Assembly (NCBI GenBank): GCA_903813345.2
Contig: CAIIXF020000008.1
Coordinates: 27,884,822-27,948,821 of the forward strand
Reading direction: 5' to 3'
Length of the DNA stretch: 64,000 nt
From: Owenia fusiformis
Lineage: Eukaryota > Annelida > Polychaeta > Sabellida > Oweniidae
Shown here: positions 46,701 through 58,100 of the stretch, piece after piece
How positions within the stretch are numbered: position 1 is the first letter of the stretch
Layout: the number at the start of each line of letters is the position of its first letter
The notes under the pieces: model-generated
Seen by the model: the letters and a program-made list of their open reading frames with translations, nothing else
Told to the model about the DNA's origin: nothing
Databases searched by the model: none
Translations under genes and position numbers: made by a program

Positions 46701-47825
46701 GATGACTGTCCTTGGAAGTTTAAAGATCTGTAACTGCAAATGTTTGTTTTGGTTTGATTGACTAACTGCATCTCTTCAACAATAGGGTTTACTTTGCGAG
46801 TGCCATGCCTACTCTAAAGTGTAGTTTACACTTCATGGTAGGCCTGGCACTTGATAAAGGTTAAATGCAATTGTCTTACAAATGCAGCATTATATGTTTC
46901 TGGCCAGAATAGCAAGATTGAGGTATTTAAAATTATTTTTCTTTCACCGTTTAGAATGTTATCTCAGGCTTGTATGACTGCCAAATCTGGATAATCATGA
47001 TACAGATGTGTTTTTGTTCTTTTAAATATCAATATTTTCTGAAATTACTTTCACAACCTCTTGATCTGTGGTTTTAAGGATTACTGCTGATGCTGTACTA
47101 CAGGGTGGGCCAAAAAAACGCCACTTTTTTCAAAATGATATAACTTTTTTAATTTTTGATACAGAATCATATTTTGCATACCAAATGAAAATTGAGGATG
47201 CTTTCTAGCCATGGATTATGAATTGTACACTTTTACTTGAATAAAATATGTCACCAGCATCTCACTTAAACATGTGGTGTGTCATGAGAAATAAACATAA
47301 TTTGCAAAATGTTCCTTACGGCCTGATGACCACCAAGCTAATAGTCCTGATGCAATCCCCAGTGAGTATAGGTCTCCAGGAGATGGTATGAAGGCACCCA
47401 ATCTAAAAAATTGCCCAACTAAAGCTGGCAATTAAGGCAGGTTGAAAGAAACTTAGCCAACATTTCACCGATACTGCTATAGCAGCAAGACAACTAAGAC
47501 TAAAAGCTATCAGAGAGGGTGGCGGACCAATTGAACTCCTCTTTAAGATCAAATATAATTCAGGTTGAAGGGCTTGATATAACTTCTATAACTGCAAAAT
47601 TTGGGGTATATAGTTGGAAAATAAAAAAGTTATAGAGTGTCTTGAAAAAAAAGTGGCATTTTTTTGGCCCACTCTGTACAAGTACATACACGAATATGTA
47701 CTGTATATGATAATAAGAATGATTTACCTTGCTGCTACACTGCGTGGCCATTCTTCATTTAATATTTCTACACATTTATTCAAGTAGTGTTTATGCTCAT
47801 GTAGAAGTACACAGATCGTCTCCAT
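40719..47825 (-). CDS. NAA80: N-alpha-acetyltransferase 80 (NatH), complete
   Basis: GNAT-fold enzyme that acetylates the processed acidic N-terminus of actin in the cytosol. Four coding exons: 47825-47728, 45991-45822, 41799-41582, 40991-40719; GT-AG, continuous phase, 252 residues (human about 286-308, longer at the N-terminus). Diagnostic blocks: ILNEEWPRS at the start (human LINDQWPRS), AAILGHSRL, the acetyl-CoA loop HRGKGLGKKLM (R-x-x-G-x-G), FYKHIGYSICEPV, a proline-rich stretch in the last exon with six prolines in a row, and the C-terminus DDIFWMKK (human IFWMEKDI). The polyproline is known in human NAA80 to bind profilin-actin. The intron between exons 2 and 3 carries a MITE and a 3.56 kb transposon with another element inside. 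The gene converges on XRCC3. Confidence 0.95.
41010..41330. repeat. Diverged tandem repeat in a NAA80 intron
   Basis: GGAAACCTGTAGACAAGCCTC occurs twice and GGAAACTTGTGGACAAG once, each followed by AAACATC(T/C) and GATGAATCCCTGAAA-like words. Non-coding. Confidence 0.7.
41833..42023. mobile_element. CAGGCCCGTAGCCAGG-type MITE, copy 2
   Basis: 191 bp, ends CAGGCCCGTAGCCAGG and CCTGGCTACGGGCCTG, with GAACA at 41828-41832 and 42024-42028, an exact 5-bp target duplication. It sits 33 bp upstream of a NAA80 exon acceptor. Inverted relative to copy 1 at 35990. Confidence 0.9.
43147..43300. repeat. 154-bp palindrome
   Basis: Arms of about 60 bp centred near 43223. AATAAATAATGATAGGCCAT at the left edge is matched in reverse complement at 43300, through CACTCGTTGGACAGAATGTT-like sequence. 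It lies inside the 42039-45601 element; the 136-residue plus-strand ORF over it is not recognised as a gene. Confidence 0.8.
43577..44589. mobile_element. Foldback element with minisatellite arms and 9-bp target duplication
   Basis: Ends GGTAGACTGTAAATCTAG and the reverse complement; the arms are runs of the 9-bp word TAGTAAATC. GATTGAATA flanks both ends (43568-43576 and 44590-44598). The 1,013-bp interior is AT-rich with no coding motif. Like 4531-7085 it has repeat-built arms and a 9-bp duplication, pointing to a Mutator-like mechanism. Confidence 0.88.
45992..47100. other. NAA80 intron 1 stretch without a gene
   Basis: AT-rich. A small inverted repeat (GCCATGCCTACTCTAAAGTGTAG against CTTCATGGTAGGCCTGGC) is seen near 46800-46855. 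No exon is recognised. Confidence 0.5.
47101..47676 (+). mobile_element. Tc1/mariner-type element with transposase remnant
   Basis: Ends CAGGGTGGGCCAAAAAAACG and a diverged reverse complement, TA on both sides (47099-47100, 47677-47678). The plus strand around 47460-47560 reads RQLRLKAIREGGGPIE, resembling the LKACIENGGGHIE tail of mariner transposases. The rest is too decayed to read. Lies in NAA80 intron 1, 51 bp from exon 1. Confidence 0.75.
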
Positions 47826-49864
47826 TTTTAGTCTATATTGATCAGTTGATGATGGCAGTGTATACTATATACTAGGTTCGCTTTTGTCTTCTTCTTGTTC
47901 TTTAATACTATGTTCATAACTATTTGTAGGCATATAGGCTGCAGACTGGCAACTTGATACCCTGGATATATTTAAGGAGTCACTGTCTCTGTGGCACGTT
48001 CTTTATAGAATCATTTTTTCCTGATCATATTATGGAAGCTTTCACAGGACACCTACATCTGTAATGATGCTTAAGTAAATTCCATCATACTAAGTTTGGT
48101 TTCTGCATGGAACTTGTTTCACCAAGTAACAGCTTCTTCCTGGAAAAGTAGAGAGTCCAAAATGTATTTATTCTATAGGCTCGAGAACGTGTATATCTGA
48201 TGCCAAATTGAAGTAATTGTCCAATCTGAGATTATTCAAGAACACATTCCAATAAAAACATAATTTGTGGGAGAATGTTTACTTTCTTCATTGCCATAAT
48301 TATGATGAATTCCATTTTTTATTAATTAATCAACATGTATGTCGATAATCATGTTTCCTTTTTCAAGTTATTTCTTTAAATCATCCATAAAAAGTACAAA
48401 ATAAGATTTTCTTGGAATGTGTACATTCTCCAATTTTGAAAACCAAAAGGCAATGCTTATGTATGAAATATAGGAAGTTGCCTATCCTTCTAGTTGAAAG
48501 CCCATGCTATTATATTACAGTAGTGGGCCTAATGATCTAATGATCCCCAGCTCAATAACTTTCCTCAACTAGGCTCAAGATCTGAGGATCATCTGCTCAA
48601 TATGAGGTCAGGAGATGAGACAGACGCTGAGAGATCAGAGGAAGTTGTATCACATCCTTCTTGGTATATTTGGTTCTTTGGGGCGGGCATCCTCACACTC
48701 AGTACAAAGTAACTATAATGCAATAAGGCAATGTACAATGTACCATGAGGAAGCCCAAAGAACCCCATACGAGGACCAAGAAGGACCTGATATAACTTGC
48801 TGTGCTGAGGAGCAGTGACTGTGAGACAAAAAACTAAAAACATAAAAAAAGTCAAAACTTTTCAACTTTTAATGAAAATGACGGTTGTGTAGGCCTAGCC
48901 AGTTCAGGAATAGATGGAAATAATACCTCATTCAAATTGTCTTCTTATCCTTCCTTTTCTGGTCGCTAATGAACGGTATGCCAGCAATTCTGTGTCAATA
49001 AGAGCCTAAAATAATGATATTTACCATCGGAAAATTTTTTGATCAAATCTCAAGGTCGTCGTGATTCCGGAAATGACGTCAGTTTAAAAATGAGGGCGCG
49101 AAATTCAAAAGTTTGAAAGTTTTGTTATTGTTTTTATGAGATGGAATTTTGAAATCAAATACACAACGGCCATTTTATAATGAAAAAATAAATGTACACT
49201 TCTTTTTATAAGTATTTTATCAGTATAACAAGCAATGTAATAAATTATAGCCTATGACTTACATGAAATACACCGTTCTTCTAGATGGGGGATCTTCGCA
49301 AAAACTAGTCTAGGGAGGGGGGTATTTAACATTGCATCCCCCTCGTCAAATTTCTAATTAAGACTTTAAGGGTGGAGTGTCTTTCAACAAGGCTAATGCC
49401 CATAAATCCACAGGGGGTCTTTTCATCTTTTCATTTCACGTCTCTTTGCCAAAGAGTGCTAGACGAGGCCTAGGCCTACAATCATTAACCGCTGCTTTGA
49501 CCAAAGTTTAGTCATCCAACTTCGCTAATTACCAAAAGGCCCAGTATTTCCAGGAAAACCACTCAAAGGATTTATTTCAAAATTTCACACATGTTAGGTA
49601 TAAGAGGTTCTAGAGCTGATTAACTTTAAGTTTCAGCAGCCATCTTGCATTCTGGCACCCATCTTGGAAATTGGAAAACCACCCAACGAATTTATTTCAA
49701 AATTTCACACAACATGTTAAATGAAATTCTAGAGCTGATTGACTTTTCGGTGGCCATCTTGCATACTGGCGGCCATCTTGGAAGTTTTTAGATAAATCAT
49801 GTTATAGCGATTCCAGGAAAACCACTTCACGCGCGGATTTACTTATAATTTTCAAACATAAGTT
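47826..49864. other. Intergenic stretch upstream of NAA80
   Basis: No gene is recognised. Contains short ORFs at 48589-48855 on both strands that match no family I know, the probable NAA80 promoter near 49,070, and a two-copy diverged repeat of about 130 bp (49556-49830) built on TTTATTTCAAAATTTCACAC and GCCATCTTGCAT. Confidence 0.5.
49060..49085 (-). promoter_or_regulatory. Probable NAA80 promoter: ETS core next to CRE
   Basis: TCCGGAAATGACGTCAG at 49066-49082 joins an ETS core (CCGGAA) to a palindromic CRE (TGACGTCA, 49074-49081). Just downstream on the minus strand, a GTAAAT donor at about 49024 could end a 5' UTR exon spliced to the coding exon at 47825. The motif pair resembles that upstream of RAB3GAP2. 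Confidence 0.45.
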
Positions 49865-50262
49865 AAGGTCAGGGTGCATGATGGGAAATTTTCTTCATTC
49901 CTCAATTGAGTCACATGTTATTTTTCAAACAAGAATCACTCCTTCCCTTCATTGTCTATATCTTCCAGTTTTGCACAAAGAGTGCACTTCTGTGCCTAGA
50001 AAAGACTTGTGAGAAGAATGTTTTGATAAAGTGTATAAAAAACAAGAAAATTCAGTGAAAAAATCAGAAAATTTTCAAAACATTTTTTCACTGAATTTTC
50101 TCGTTTTTTATACACTTTTACAAAACAAACCTTCTCACAAGGCACTCTTTGTGCAAACTTGGAAGATGTAGACAATGTGGGGAAGGAGTTATTCATGTTT
50201 GAAAAAAAACATGTGACTCAATTGAGGAATGCAGAAAATTTCCCAACATGCACCCTGTCCTT
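49865..50262. mobile_element. Palindromic element P, copy 2 (compact)
   Basis: Left AAGGTCAGGGTGCATGATGG, right CATGCACCCTGTCCTT. Inverted words run the whole length: CTCAATTGAGTCACATGTT, GTGCCTAGAAAAGACTTGTG, AAAATTCAGTGAAAAAA. It serves as the empty site for insertions in copy 1 (37553-39558). Confidence 0.8.
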
Positions 50263-50331
50263 AAGTGAAAAATGTGATTTCCCAGATATTTTTTATTCTT
50301 ATTCTAATTGCTTAGTATTCTGACCAGCTAC

Positions 50332-50704
50332 AAGGATTGGAAGCCCTTATTCAAACTTTATACCCCGTTGCCCGGCGTAGACCAATTTGATGAAAATACT
50401 ACTCATATTTTAAGACTAGAACTGCTGAGGAAGCTTGAATACTACCATATTCGTAATGATCATCTTTTAACGAAATACTTGGTCCAAAGAGAACCTTAAA
50501 GAAATATTGACTAAATTGTCCCACTACAGGCAAATGAGTATCGAGTTTGAATAAAAAAAATATTTAGGCTAAAAGATTCTCTTTGGACCAAGTATTTCTT
50601 AGAAAATGTACGTTGCAAATATTATGGTAATACTCAAGTTTCCTTGGCAGTTTACGCCGGGCAACGGAGTATGAGTTTGAATAACTGGGCTTCCAATCCT
50701 CCTT
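50332..50704. mobile_element. 373-bp foldback MITE
   Basis: Ends AAGGATTGGAAGCCC and GGGCTTCCAATCCTCCTT; the arms continue through CCGTTGCCCGGCGTA and CTTGGTCCAAAGAGAA. No target duplication was identified. The 63-residue ORF on the left arm is not a gene. Confidence 0.75.
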
Positions 50705-51052
50705 GGGTAAGCCTTGCCCAAGACGGTTTTCCTTTTACTTATCTTGATCCCCGGTTCTTGATCTTCAATTATTCTCGGCGGAGTACAAGGCGATGATGAA
50801 AAAGAAAAAAAGAAAAAGACATCGACTAGGGCAAGGGCAAGGCTACCCTAGAATGGTTCACTCCGATCAAGTAAGGTCTTGTTTTTTATTTAATATAAAC
50901 ATTTTTTGTTTTGACTCTCAGCTATTATTCGACTTGAAAGAATATCACACGTAGGCTATTTAAGATTTATTTCAGAGGTTTAGTCTAGTCTGTAATATGA
51001 ACCTAAACCAGTAACATAGGGTCGATCTTCTGAAGAAAACCAGAGCTATCAG

Positions 51053-51120
51053 TTACATGGCCCTTTTCACACCCTCAGTTTTAATACGTTTGATATCTTC
51101 ATCATCCATGTCATCCAGAT
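51053..51120 (-). CDS. Possible terminal exon of an unidentified minus-strand gene
   Basis: Behind an acceptor (ACTTATTTAG at 51121) the minus strand encodes LDDMDDEDIKRIKTEGVKRAM and then TAA. The acidic/basic composition and splice context look coding, but no upstream exon was found and I recognise no family. It may be a captured fragment. Confidence 0.25.
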
Positions 51121-51327
51121 CTAAATAAGTTTAACAAAATTATAGTGAGAACAACATTTATACTCCATTGTAAAATCTAAGATGCCTATGATTGACTAAT
51201 ATTTAACGGCCCCCTTAACGCATATCTCTAAATCTAATTAAGTTGGTTATTTCATGGCTTTCATGAGAGTCCATGGTTATCTTTGACAATTGTTTTAAAT
51301 AGTCTTAGAGGTTTCAATGTTGATGCT

Positions 51328-53385
51328 CAGGCCCGTAAGACACTTTTCTCCAAGGGGGTGCGGTTCTCACTAAAGAGAATATAAAATTGTCCATTTTTTG
51401 ACGCGTAAGTCAAATGGGGGGGGGGGGGGTTACTCCCTATATTTGGAGCCACTCAGCGGCTTATTTTGTAGTATTTTATTGTTTACGTATTGTTTTTTTA
51501 CTATAAATTGTAGAGGGGGAGGGTGTGCTAGAAGGGCATAAATGTTTATCAAAGAACTTTTACCAGTTCAAGATCACATTCAGTGATTTCTGGACACTTT
51601 CAAGTGTTTTAATCAATAGAATCAATTTAAAGGAATTCAGATTTTTCAATCATTTTCTTCTTAGGGGAGCGAGGGGCAGTACAGGAAAAGCTAACTAATT
51701 CAAGATGCTGAGCACTTTTAATGTAGTAAATGAATGCTTTAGATTTTGGGGTGGGGTGCCAGAAATTTTTATGATTCCATTATGTCACTTGGTGATTTCT
51801 GTGCACTTTTAAAGTGTTTAAAATTAACAAATGCAACTTTAATGCTTTCAAACTTTCAACTGTTTTGTGGGGATGCTTTTTCAATTTTTTTGGGGTATGG
51901 GGGAGGGGTAAAACGATGAGAGGGTGAGGTGAGGTTGGAGTGCCAGAGGGGGAGCAAAGGGTTTTCCCCCAAAAACATTGACCGTATCAAGGTGCCATTT
52001 GATGATGTCTGGGCACTTCAAAAATGTCTGAGACAATACATGAAATTAAGAATCTTTCCATTGTTTTGTTGGGGATGTGAGGAGTGGTCAACTCTCCTTA
52101 AAAATTTTACAATTTTAAGATGATATTTGGTGCTTTCTGGGCACTTTTATAGGAATTGAAAAAAATTGAAAAACTCTTTTTCAATTTTTGGGGTTGTCAA
52201 AGGAGTGCCACAGGGGGAGAAAGTGTTTGTCCCCCAGAAACATTGACTATATCAAGGAGCTATTTAGTGATGTCTGGGCACTTATAAAAAATCTTACAAT
52301 TTTAAGGCGCTATTTGGTGCTTTCTGGGCACTTTCAAAATGTATGAGTCAATTTTTTTTTAGAAAACCACAATTTTTTCCAATTTTTTTTCGGGGGGGGG
52401 GGTCAAAGGGCTGCCAGAGGGGGAGGTGGGGTGGTTAGTCCCCCAGAAACATTGACAATATCAAGGAACTATTTGATGATAACTGGGCACTTTAAAAGTG
52501 TCTGAGACAATACATAAAATAAATTCAGAACTTATCAAATGTTTAATTTTGTTGGGGGTGTGGGAGGTGGCTCATCTCCCTTAGAAAATTTCACAATTTC
52601 AAGACGCTATTTGGTGCTTTCTAGGCACTTTAAAAGTGTATGCGTCAATAAAAAAGTTGAGAAAATCACAATTTTTGCAATTTTTTGGGGTGTCAAGGGG
52701 GGGGGGTGCCAAAGAGGGGGTGGGGATGCCAGGGGGAGCACGTGTTATTCCCCCAGAAACATTGCCTATATCAATGAGCTATCCGATGATGTCTGGGCAC
52801 TTTACATGCTTTAAAAGTGTCTGAGACAATACATAAAATAAATTCAAAACTTTTCAATTGTTTTGTTGGGGGTGGGAGAGGTGGCTCATTCCCCCTATGA
52901 AAATTTCACAATTTCAAGACGCTATTTGGTGCTCTCTAGGCACTTTCAAAGTGTATTAGTCAATAAAAAAAGTTGAGAAAATCACAATTTTTCCAATTTT
53001 ATTTGGGGTGTCAAGGGGGAGGGGGTGCCAGAGGGGGAGCTGGGATTGGGATGCCAGGGGGAGCACGTATTAGTCCCCCAGAAACATTGCCTATATCAAT
53101 GAGCTATCTGATGATGTCTGGGCACTTTAAAAGTAAAAGTGCATGTCTGAGACAATACATAAAATAGATTCAGAACTTTTCAATTGTTTTTTGGGGGTTG
53201 TGAGGGGTGGCCCACTCCCCCTAGAAGATTTCACAATTTTAAGATACTATTTGGTGCTTTCTGGGCACTTTCAAAGTGTATGAGTCAATGAAAAAAATAG
53301 AAACTTTTTGGGGGGGATGTCAAAGGGGAGTGCGGTCTCACTCATCGCACCCCCCCCCCCCCCCCAATCTGACGGCCATGATGCT
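51328..53385. repeat. 2-kb diverged tandem array, about 210-325 bp units
   Basis: CCCCCA(G/A)AAACATTG recurs near 51965, 52231, 52440, 52750 and 53075. Units also share GATGTCTGGGCACTTTAAAA, TTTGGTGCTTTCTGGGCACT and G-runs. It begins with CAGGCCCGTAAG and ends near GACGGCC, each next to a GTGCGGTTCTCAC / GTGCGGTCTCACTC segment, so the whole array may be one expanded transposable element. ORFs here are artefacts of G-runs. Confidence 0.7.
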
Positions 53386-53389
53386 GGTG

Positions 53390-53578
53390 CAGATACAGCG
53401 CATGGGAATTCTATTCGTTACTTTGTCATGGAAACTCTGACGCCTGTATATTTGATCTTCCCAACACAATCCATTCTTTGCACCTGCGAAGGGGCATTTC
53501 ACAAAGAAAACGACGACGTGTCTAGAGTTGGTGCCTTGAGTTTAAATAATTTACCTCATTACCTACCGACCGCGGACT
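53390..53578 (+). CDS. Possible terminal coding exon, unidentified
   Basis: An open frame directly after the array contains HGNSIRYFVMETLTPVYLIF and ends LPHYLPTAD and TGA at 53578. A GGTGCAG acceptor-like site precedes it near 53392. Composition differs from the surrounding repeats and looks protein-like, but no family is recognised and no partner exon was found. A chance ORF remains possible. Confidence 0.25.
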
Positions 53579-54739
53579 GATGGATAACCGTGTTTTATAG
53601 TAAAGAAACTTAACTTATATATAAAATATGCAAAATATGTCTTGTATTCTAGTAAATGAATTACAATGTCAAGTAACATTTAAAGTTGTTTGTGATTTGC
53701 CTCAATACTTGTGTATGTGTGTCGCTGTTTAAAATTGACACTAAAAGTGCAGTATCTTTGGACCCAGTGGTTTAAGAAAGCCCTTGAATGTGGAATGACC
53801 ATTCCTTGAAGGTGTTGCTTTCCAAAATTTGCACACGAGATGCGAGAGCATCAAATGTTGATTTTAGGAAACAACACCCGAAAGGAATGGTCATTCTACA
53901 ATGCATTCAGCCGGCCTTGACAACAATTAGACAACATTTACCTTTGACCTGCATATGCATGTAGCTTTTTATTCTCTATGACACTATTTATAGAATTTTA
54001 CTCAAATATGAACTTATCAGCCTATCGGCTACATTAGTTTCAACAGAGTCTAGTATGATTGACCTTGGTTGAATTGTTGGTTATATAAAACAGTAGCATG
54101 CAGTTATTTGAAATAGCGTGTGCGGATTGGCTGGAATCGGACACACGCTTACCTAGCTATATGTGTGAATATAAATTAATGTATTGAGGCATGTTTGAAA
54201 CCTCTCTTTGCATATGTATGGAAAACACATCAAATATGCCCAAGTGTACAAGATACTGGTAAAAATTAATTGATGTACTCATTTAAGCGCCTGCGTAGCG
54301 CCCCCTATAGGCTGCTCAGAAATGAAGTTAGGGCCATGAGGGGCACTTCATCTTCATTTGAAAACTAAGGAATCATTAGGCATCGGTTTGGTTGATGTAA
54401 GTTTCGAGATGTAATTTTAAATAGTTGCTACCTCCCAGGCTGCAGGAAAGGGCATTTCAATAAAAAAAGTAGTTGGTTGTTGATGGAACAGAAATACGCT
54501 ATTTGGGTAAACTTCAAATTATTTGTGGGCTTGAACTGATCAATGTCATCTAATTTACATTAGACCATTCATAGGCAAGTGATTTGTATTATGACACCTT
54601 GGTAGGGTATTGCTCAAAGACTTTATTTATGGAACCTTATTGTGAGTATAGAGTTATGACTTTTGTATTGTCTTCTCTTTTCGAGTTTCTGCATTTAAAA
54701 AAATAGTCGGATAAAAACGTTCAGTTTTAAGTCAAAATA
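53579..54739. other. Intergenic stretch, one small palindrome
   Basis: Holds a short inverted repeat at about 53787-53925 (GGAATGACCATTCCTTGAAG against AAAGGAATGGTCATTCTAC) and, near 54290, a GCGTAGCGCCCCCTATAGG repeat terminus. No gene is seen. Confidence 0.5.
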
Positions 54740-55030
54740 TTTGCAAAACTTTGAGAAACGGAAAATACAATATTTGTGAAATAGCAAATATAACATATGT
54801 AAAACAGAAAATACAATATTTGAAAGATAGAAACTACAATATTTGTGAAACAGAAATACAATATTTTTGAAACAGAAAATACAATATTTGTGAAACAGAA
54901 AATACAACATTTGTGAACAAGCAAACACAACACTTCAGTTGTGAAACCAGAGAAAATACAATATTTGTGAAACAGAAAATACAACATTTGTACAACAGCA
55001 AATACAACACTTGTTAAGCTAGAAAATACG
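54740..55030. repeat. 23-24-bp minisatellite, about 12 copies
   Basis: Units based on AATACAATATTTGTGAAACA, drifting outward. It ends about 100 bp upstream of the first exon of the LRR receptor gene. Minus-strand ORFs across it are artefacts. Confidence 0.85.
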
Positions 55031-55126
55031 ATATTCTGCAGGTGTAGTGGATATCATCTAAACTTGTCTTAGTGAATGTGAATTCTGTTCGATCTCCTGC
55101 ACGTATCAGCCTGCTCAGTGCTCACA

Positions 55127-58100
55127 ATGGCCGTACTTAATATCTTACAGGTATGTACGAACCAATTATGTTTTGATTTAAAAACGACATAAAAGTTTGA
55201 GGACAAAACATAAGACCTCTAAGAGGGTTTCTGAATTTTCACAAAAAAATATTCAGACAGTGAGCACTTAGAGAGTCGTATACATATTCGTCATGAGATA
55301 TAGCTTACAGGGTGTCCAGGAAGTAAAGATACTCTTAATTTTCCTTGCTTTGAGATGACATTGCTACGGATTGTAGAAACACACCGGAACACTGACAACG
55401 GTAACAGTGGTATCTAGAAAAATGACGATGATGTAACCCCAGAAACATTGGGTTTTATGGTATGACTCCATAAATGTATGTATTTCATATACCTACTGAG
55501 GTTCTAGGTACATAGCGAGCGGGAATATATACTGTATCAAGGGAGCTATCACCAAGGCCCGGGACCGGGATGGATAATTTTTTTTCAATTTTTTTGAAAA
55601 CCTCGCAAACTTTAAGACAAAGAAAACGCGTACCTTAAGTGTGTTTTGGAATATTGTTCTTTATAAAGTATGATGAACCTAGAACCTCATTAGGTATGAA
55701 ATACATCTATAATATACGGTAAGTTTTGGATACAGGGTTTATCCCAAGGGAAATATGTGTATCTCCCTTGGGATAAACCCTGTATCCAAAACCTCCCAGT
55801 TCATAACTGCATCCCGAGCTTTTCCCAAAACAAGACTAAATACCACAAGGACGAGATCGGTTATATCCACCCCGGAATAGCCTGACAACGGTAAAGTCAG
55901 ATATCGTTGTCACAAATGTCGGACATAACCGTCGCTTCAACTCTTCAATCACTTGGTCCTCGTTTCATGGGATTTTATCATCGCTAATTTTCGTCCGGAC
56001 AGACGGATGTAAGGACGGACGGAGGGCTTCACATATATCCCTACTGAACTACATTCGTTGGGACAACTATCAGACAAATGTTATACCTTTTTGTGCAACC
56101 AAAACATGACTAAAATATCAACATTTTCTTTCTTCAGATTGTACTTATGATGACAAAGATACTGTTCATCCTAAATGGAAGCCTAACTCCATCAATTGAT
56201 GCCACACAGTTTACCATAAGGAACGGGACTCTGAGATTACCAAGAAAGGACCCAAACTTGCAACGGCTTAACCTGGGGGGCAAAGGAATTTCAGAAATAG
56301 AAGCTGGTGAATTTGCTGGTTTTAACTCTTTAGAAGAATTATCTTTGAATAACAATAATTTATCAGAGATAGAAGATGGTCCATTCGCTGGTTTGGTATC
56401 TTTGGAACTGTTAAACTTGGGAAATAATAGACTCTCAGAAATAACATGTAGTGATTTTTCTGATTTTCATGGTTCATTAAAAAAACTAGACTTGACTTAC
56501 AATAGATTAACAAAACCGAGAGGCAATCATTTTTGTAACCTAACATATCTTGAAGAGCTATCCCTTAGAAATAATGAAATATCCCATCTGGAGGCTGGTA
56601 CATTTTCTGATTTGCAGTCATTGGAAAAGCTATACTTGGGGAACAATAAACTCACAATGTTAACTGGTGGAATATTCTCAGACTTAATATCACTGATATA
56701 TCTTGACCTTTCGAATAATGAACTTTCACAGATAGAGACTGGTGCATTTTCTGGATTACAGTCATTGAATATGCTAATCTTGAGTAGCAATAAACTCAGA
56801 ATGTTAAGAAGTGGGATATTCTCAGACTTGGTATCACTAAAATATCTTTTTGTTTCATATAATGAACTTTCCCATGTAGAGTCTGGTGCATTTTCTAGTT
56901 TGCAGTCATTGGAAAAGCTATTCTTGGTGAACAATAAACTTTCAAAGATAGAGGCTGGTACATTTTCTGATTTGCAGTCATTGGAAAATCTATTCTTGCT
57001 GAACAATAAACTCACAATGTTAGCTGGTGGAATATTCTCAGACTTAATATCACTGATATATCTTGACCTTTCGAATAATGAACTTTCACAGATAGAGACT
57101 GGTGCATTTTCTGGATTACAGTCATTGAATATGCTAATCTTGAGTAGCAATAAACTCAGAATGTTAAGAGGTGGGATATTTTCAGACTTGGAATCACTAA
57201 AATATCTTTTTGTTTTAAATAATGAACTTTCAAATGTAGAGACTGGTGCATTTTCTAGTTTGGAGTCATTGGTACAATTAGACTTATCACATAATAAACT
57301 CACAATATTAACAGGCGGGATATTCTCAGACTTGGTATCACTGAAATTTATTTTCGTTTCATATAATGCACTTTCACATGTAGAGACTGGTGCATTTTCT
57401 AGCTTGCAGTCATTGGCACATTTAGACTTGTCACATAATAAACTAACAATATTGGACAGTGCATTGTTCTGCAAATTGGGAAACCTGGAAACTTTACATT
57501 TGGCTGAAAATAACTTGGAAACTTCACAAACTACGGATCTTGATGCAATAAAGGAATATTGTTCGACAATTACTATTCAAACAACCCAACAGTCAACCAT
57601 ATCCACAACCCAAACAACTCAGCCATCTACCCAAACATCTCTCCAAACGACCCATTCATCTTTTCAAACAACCCAACAGTCAACCATATCCACAACCCAA
57701 ACAACTCAGTCATCTACCCAAACATCTCTCCAAACAACCCATTCATCTATTCAAACAACCCAACAGTCAACCATATCCACAACCCAAACAAGTCAGCCAT
57801 CTACCCAAACATCTCTCCAAACAACCCATTCATCTATTCAAACAACCCAACAGTCAACCATATCCACAACCCAAACAACTCTGCCAACTACCCAAAAATC
57901 TCTCCAAACAACCCATTTATCTATTCAAACAACCAAACCATCAACCCAGGCAATTCAGACATCTAACCAAACAATACAACCATCTTCCCAAATAACCAAA
58001 CCTTCCAACCGAACAACAGCACAACCATCTAACCAAACAACTCAACCATCTATCAAAACATCTGAATCTTCTGTTAAATTAAACCCCTATAAAAGGCAAC

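Noticed and set aside
48589-48855. Overlapping ORFs on both strands upstream of NAA80 as a small membrane-protein gene
   Set aside because: Hydrophobic stretch on one strand only, no splice or family support, and short inverted words in the segment.
50795-50872. Plus-strand first exon starting MMKKKKRKR with a GTAAGG donor
   Set aside because: Lysine run comes from an A-rich tract, the flanks are inverted GGGCAAGG/CCTTGCCC words, and no partner exon was found.
56527-57474. Long antisense ORF (315 codons) across the LRR region
   Set aside because: It mirrors the LRR periodicity and exists only because the repeated codons lack antisense stops; no start context or family.
57559-57966. 135-codon ORF rich in NPTVNHIHNPNN
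   Set aside because: Frame shadow of the 87-bp stalk minisatellite inside the LRR receptor.
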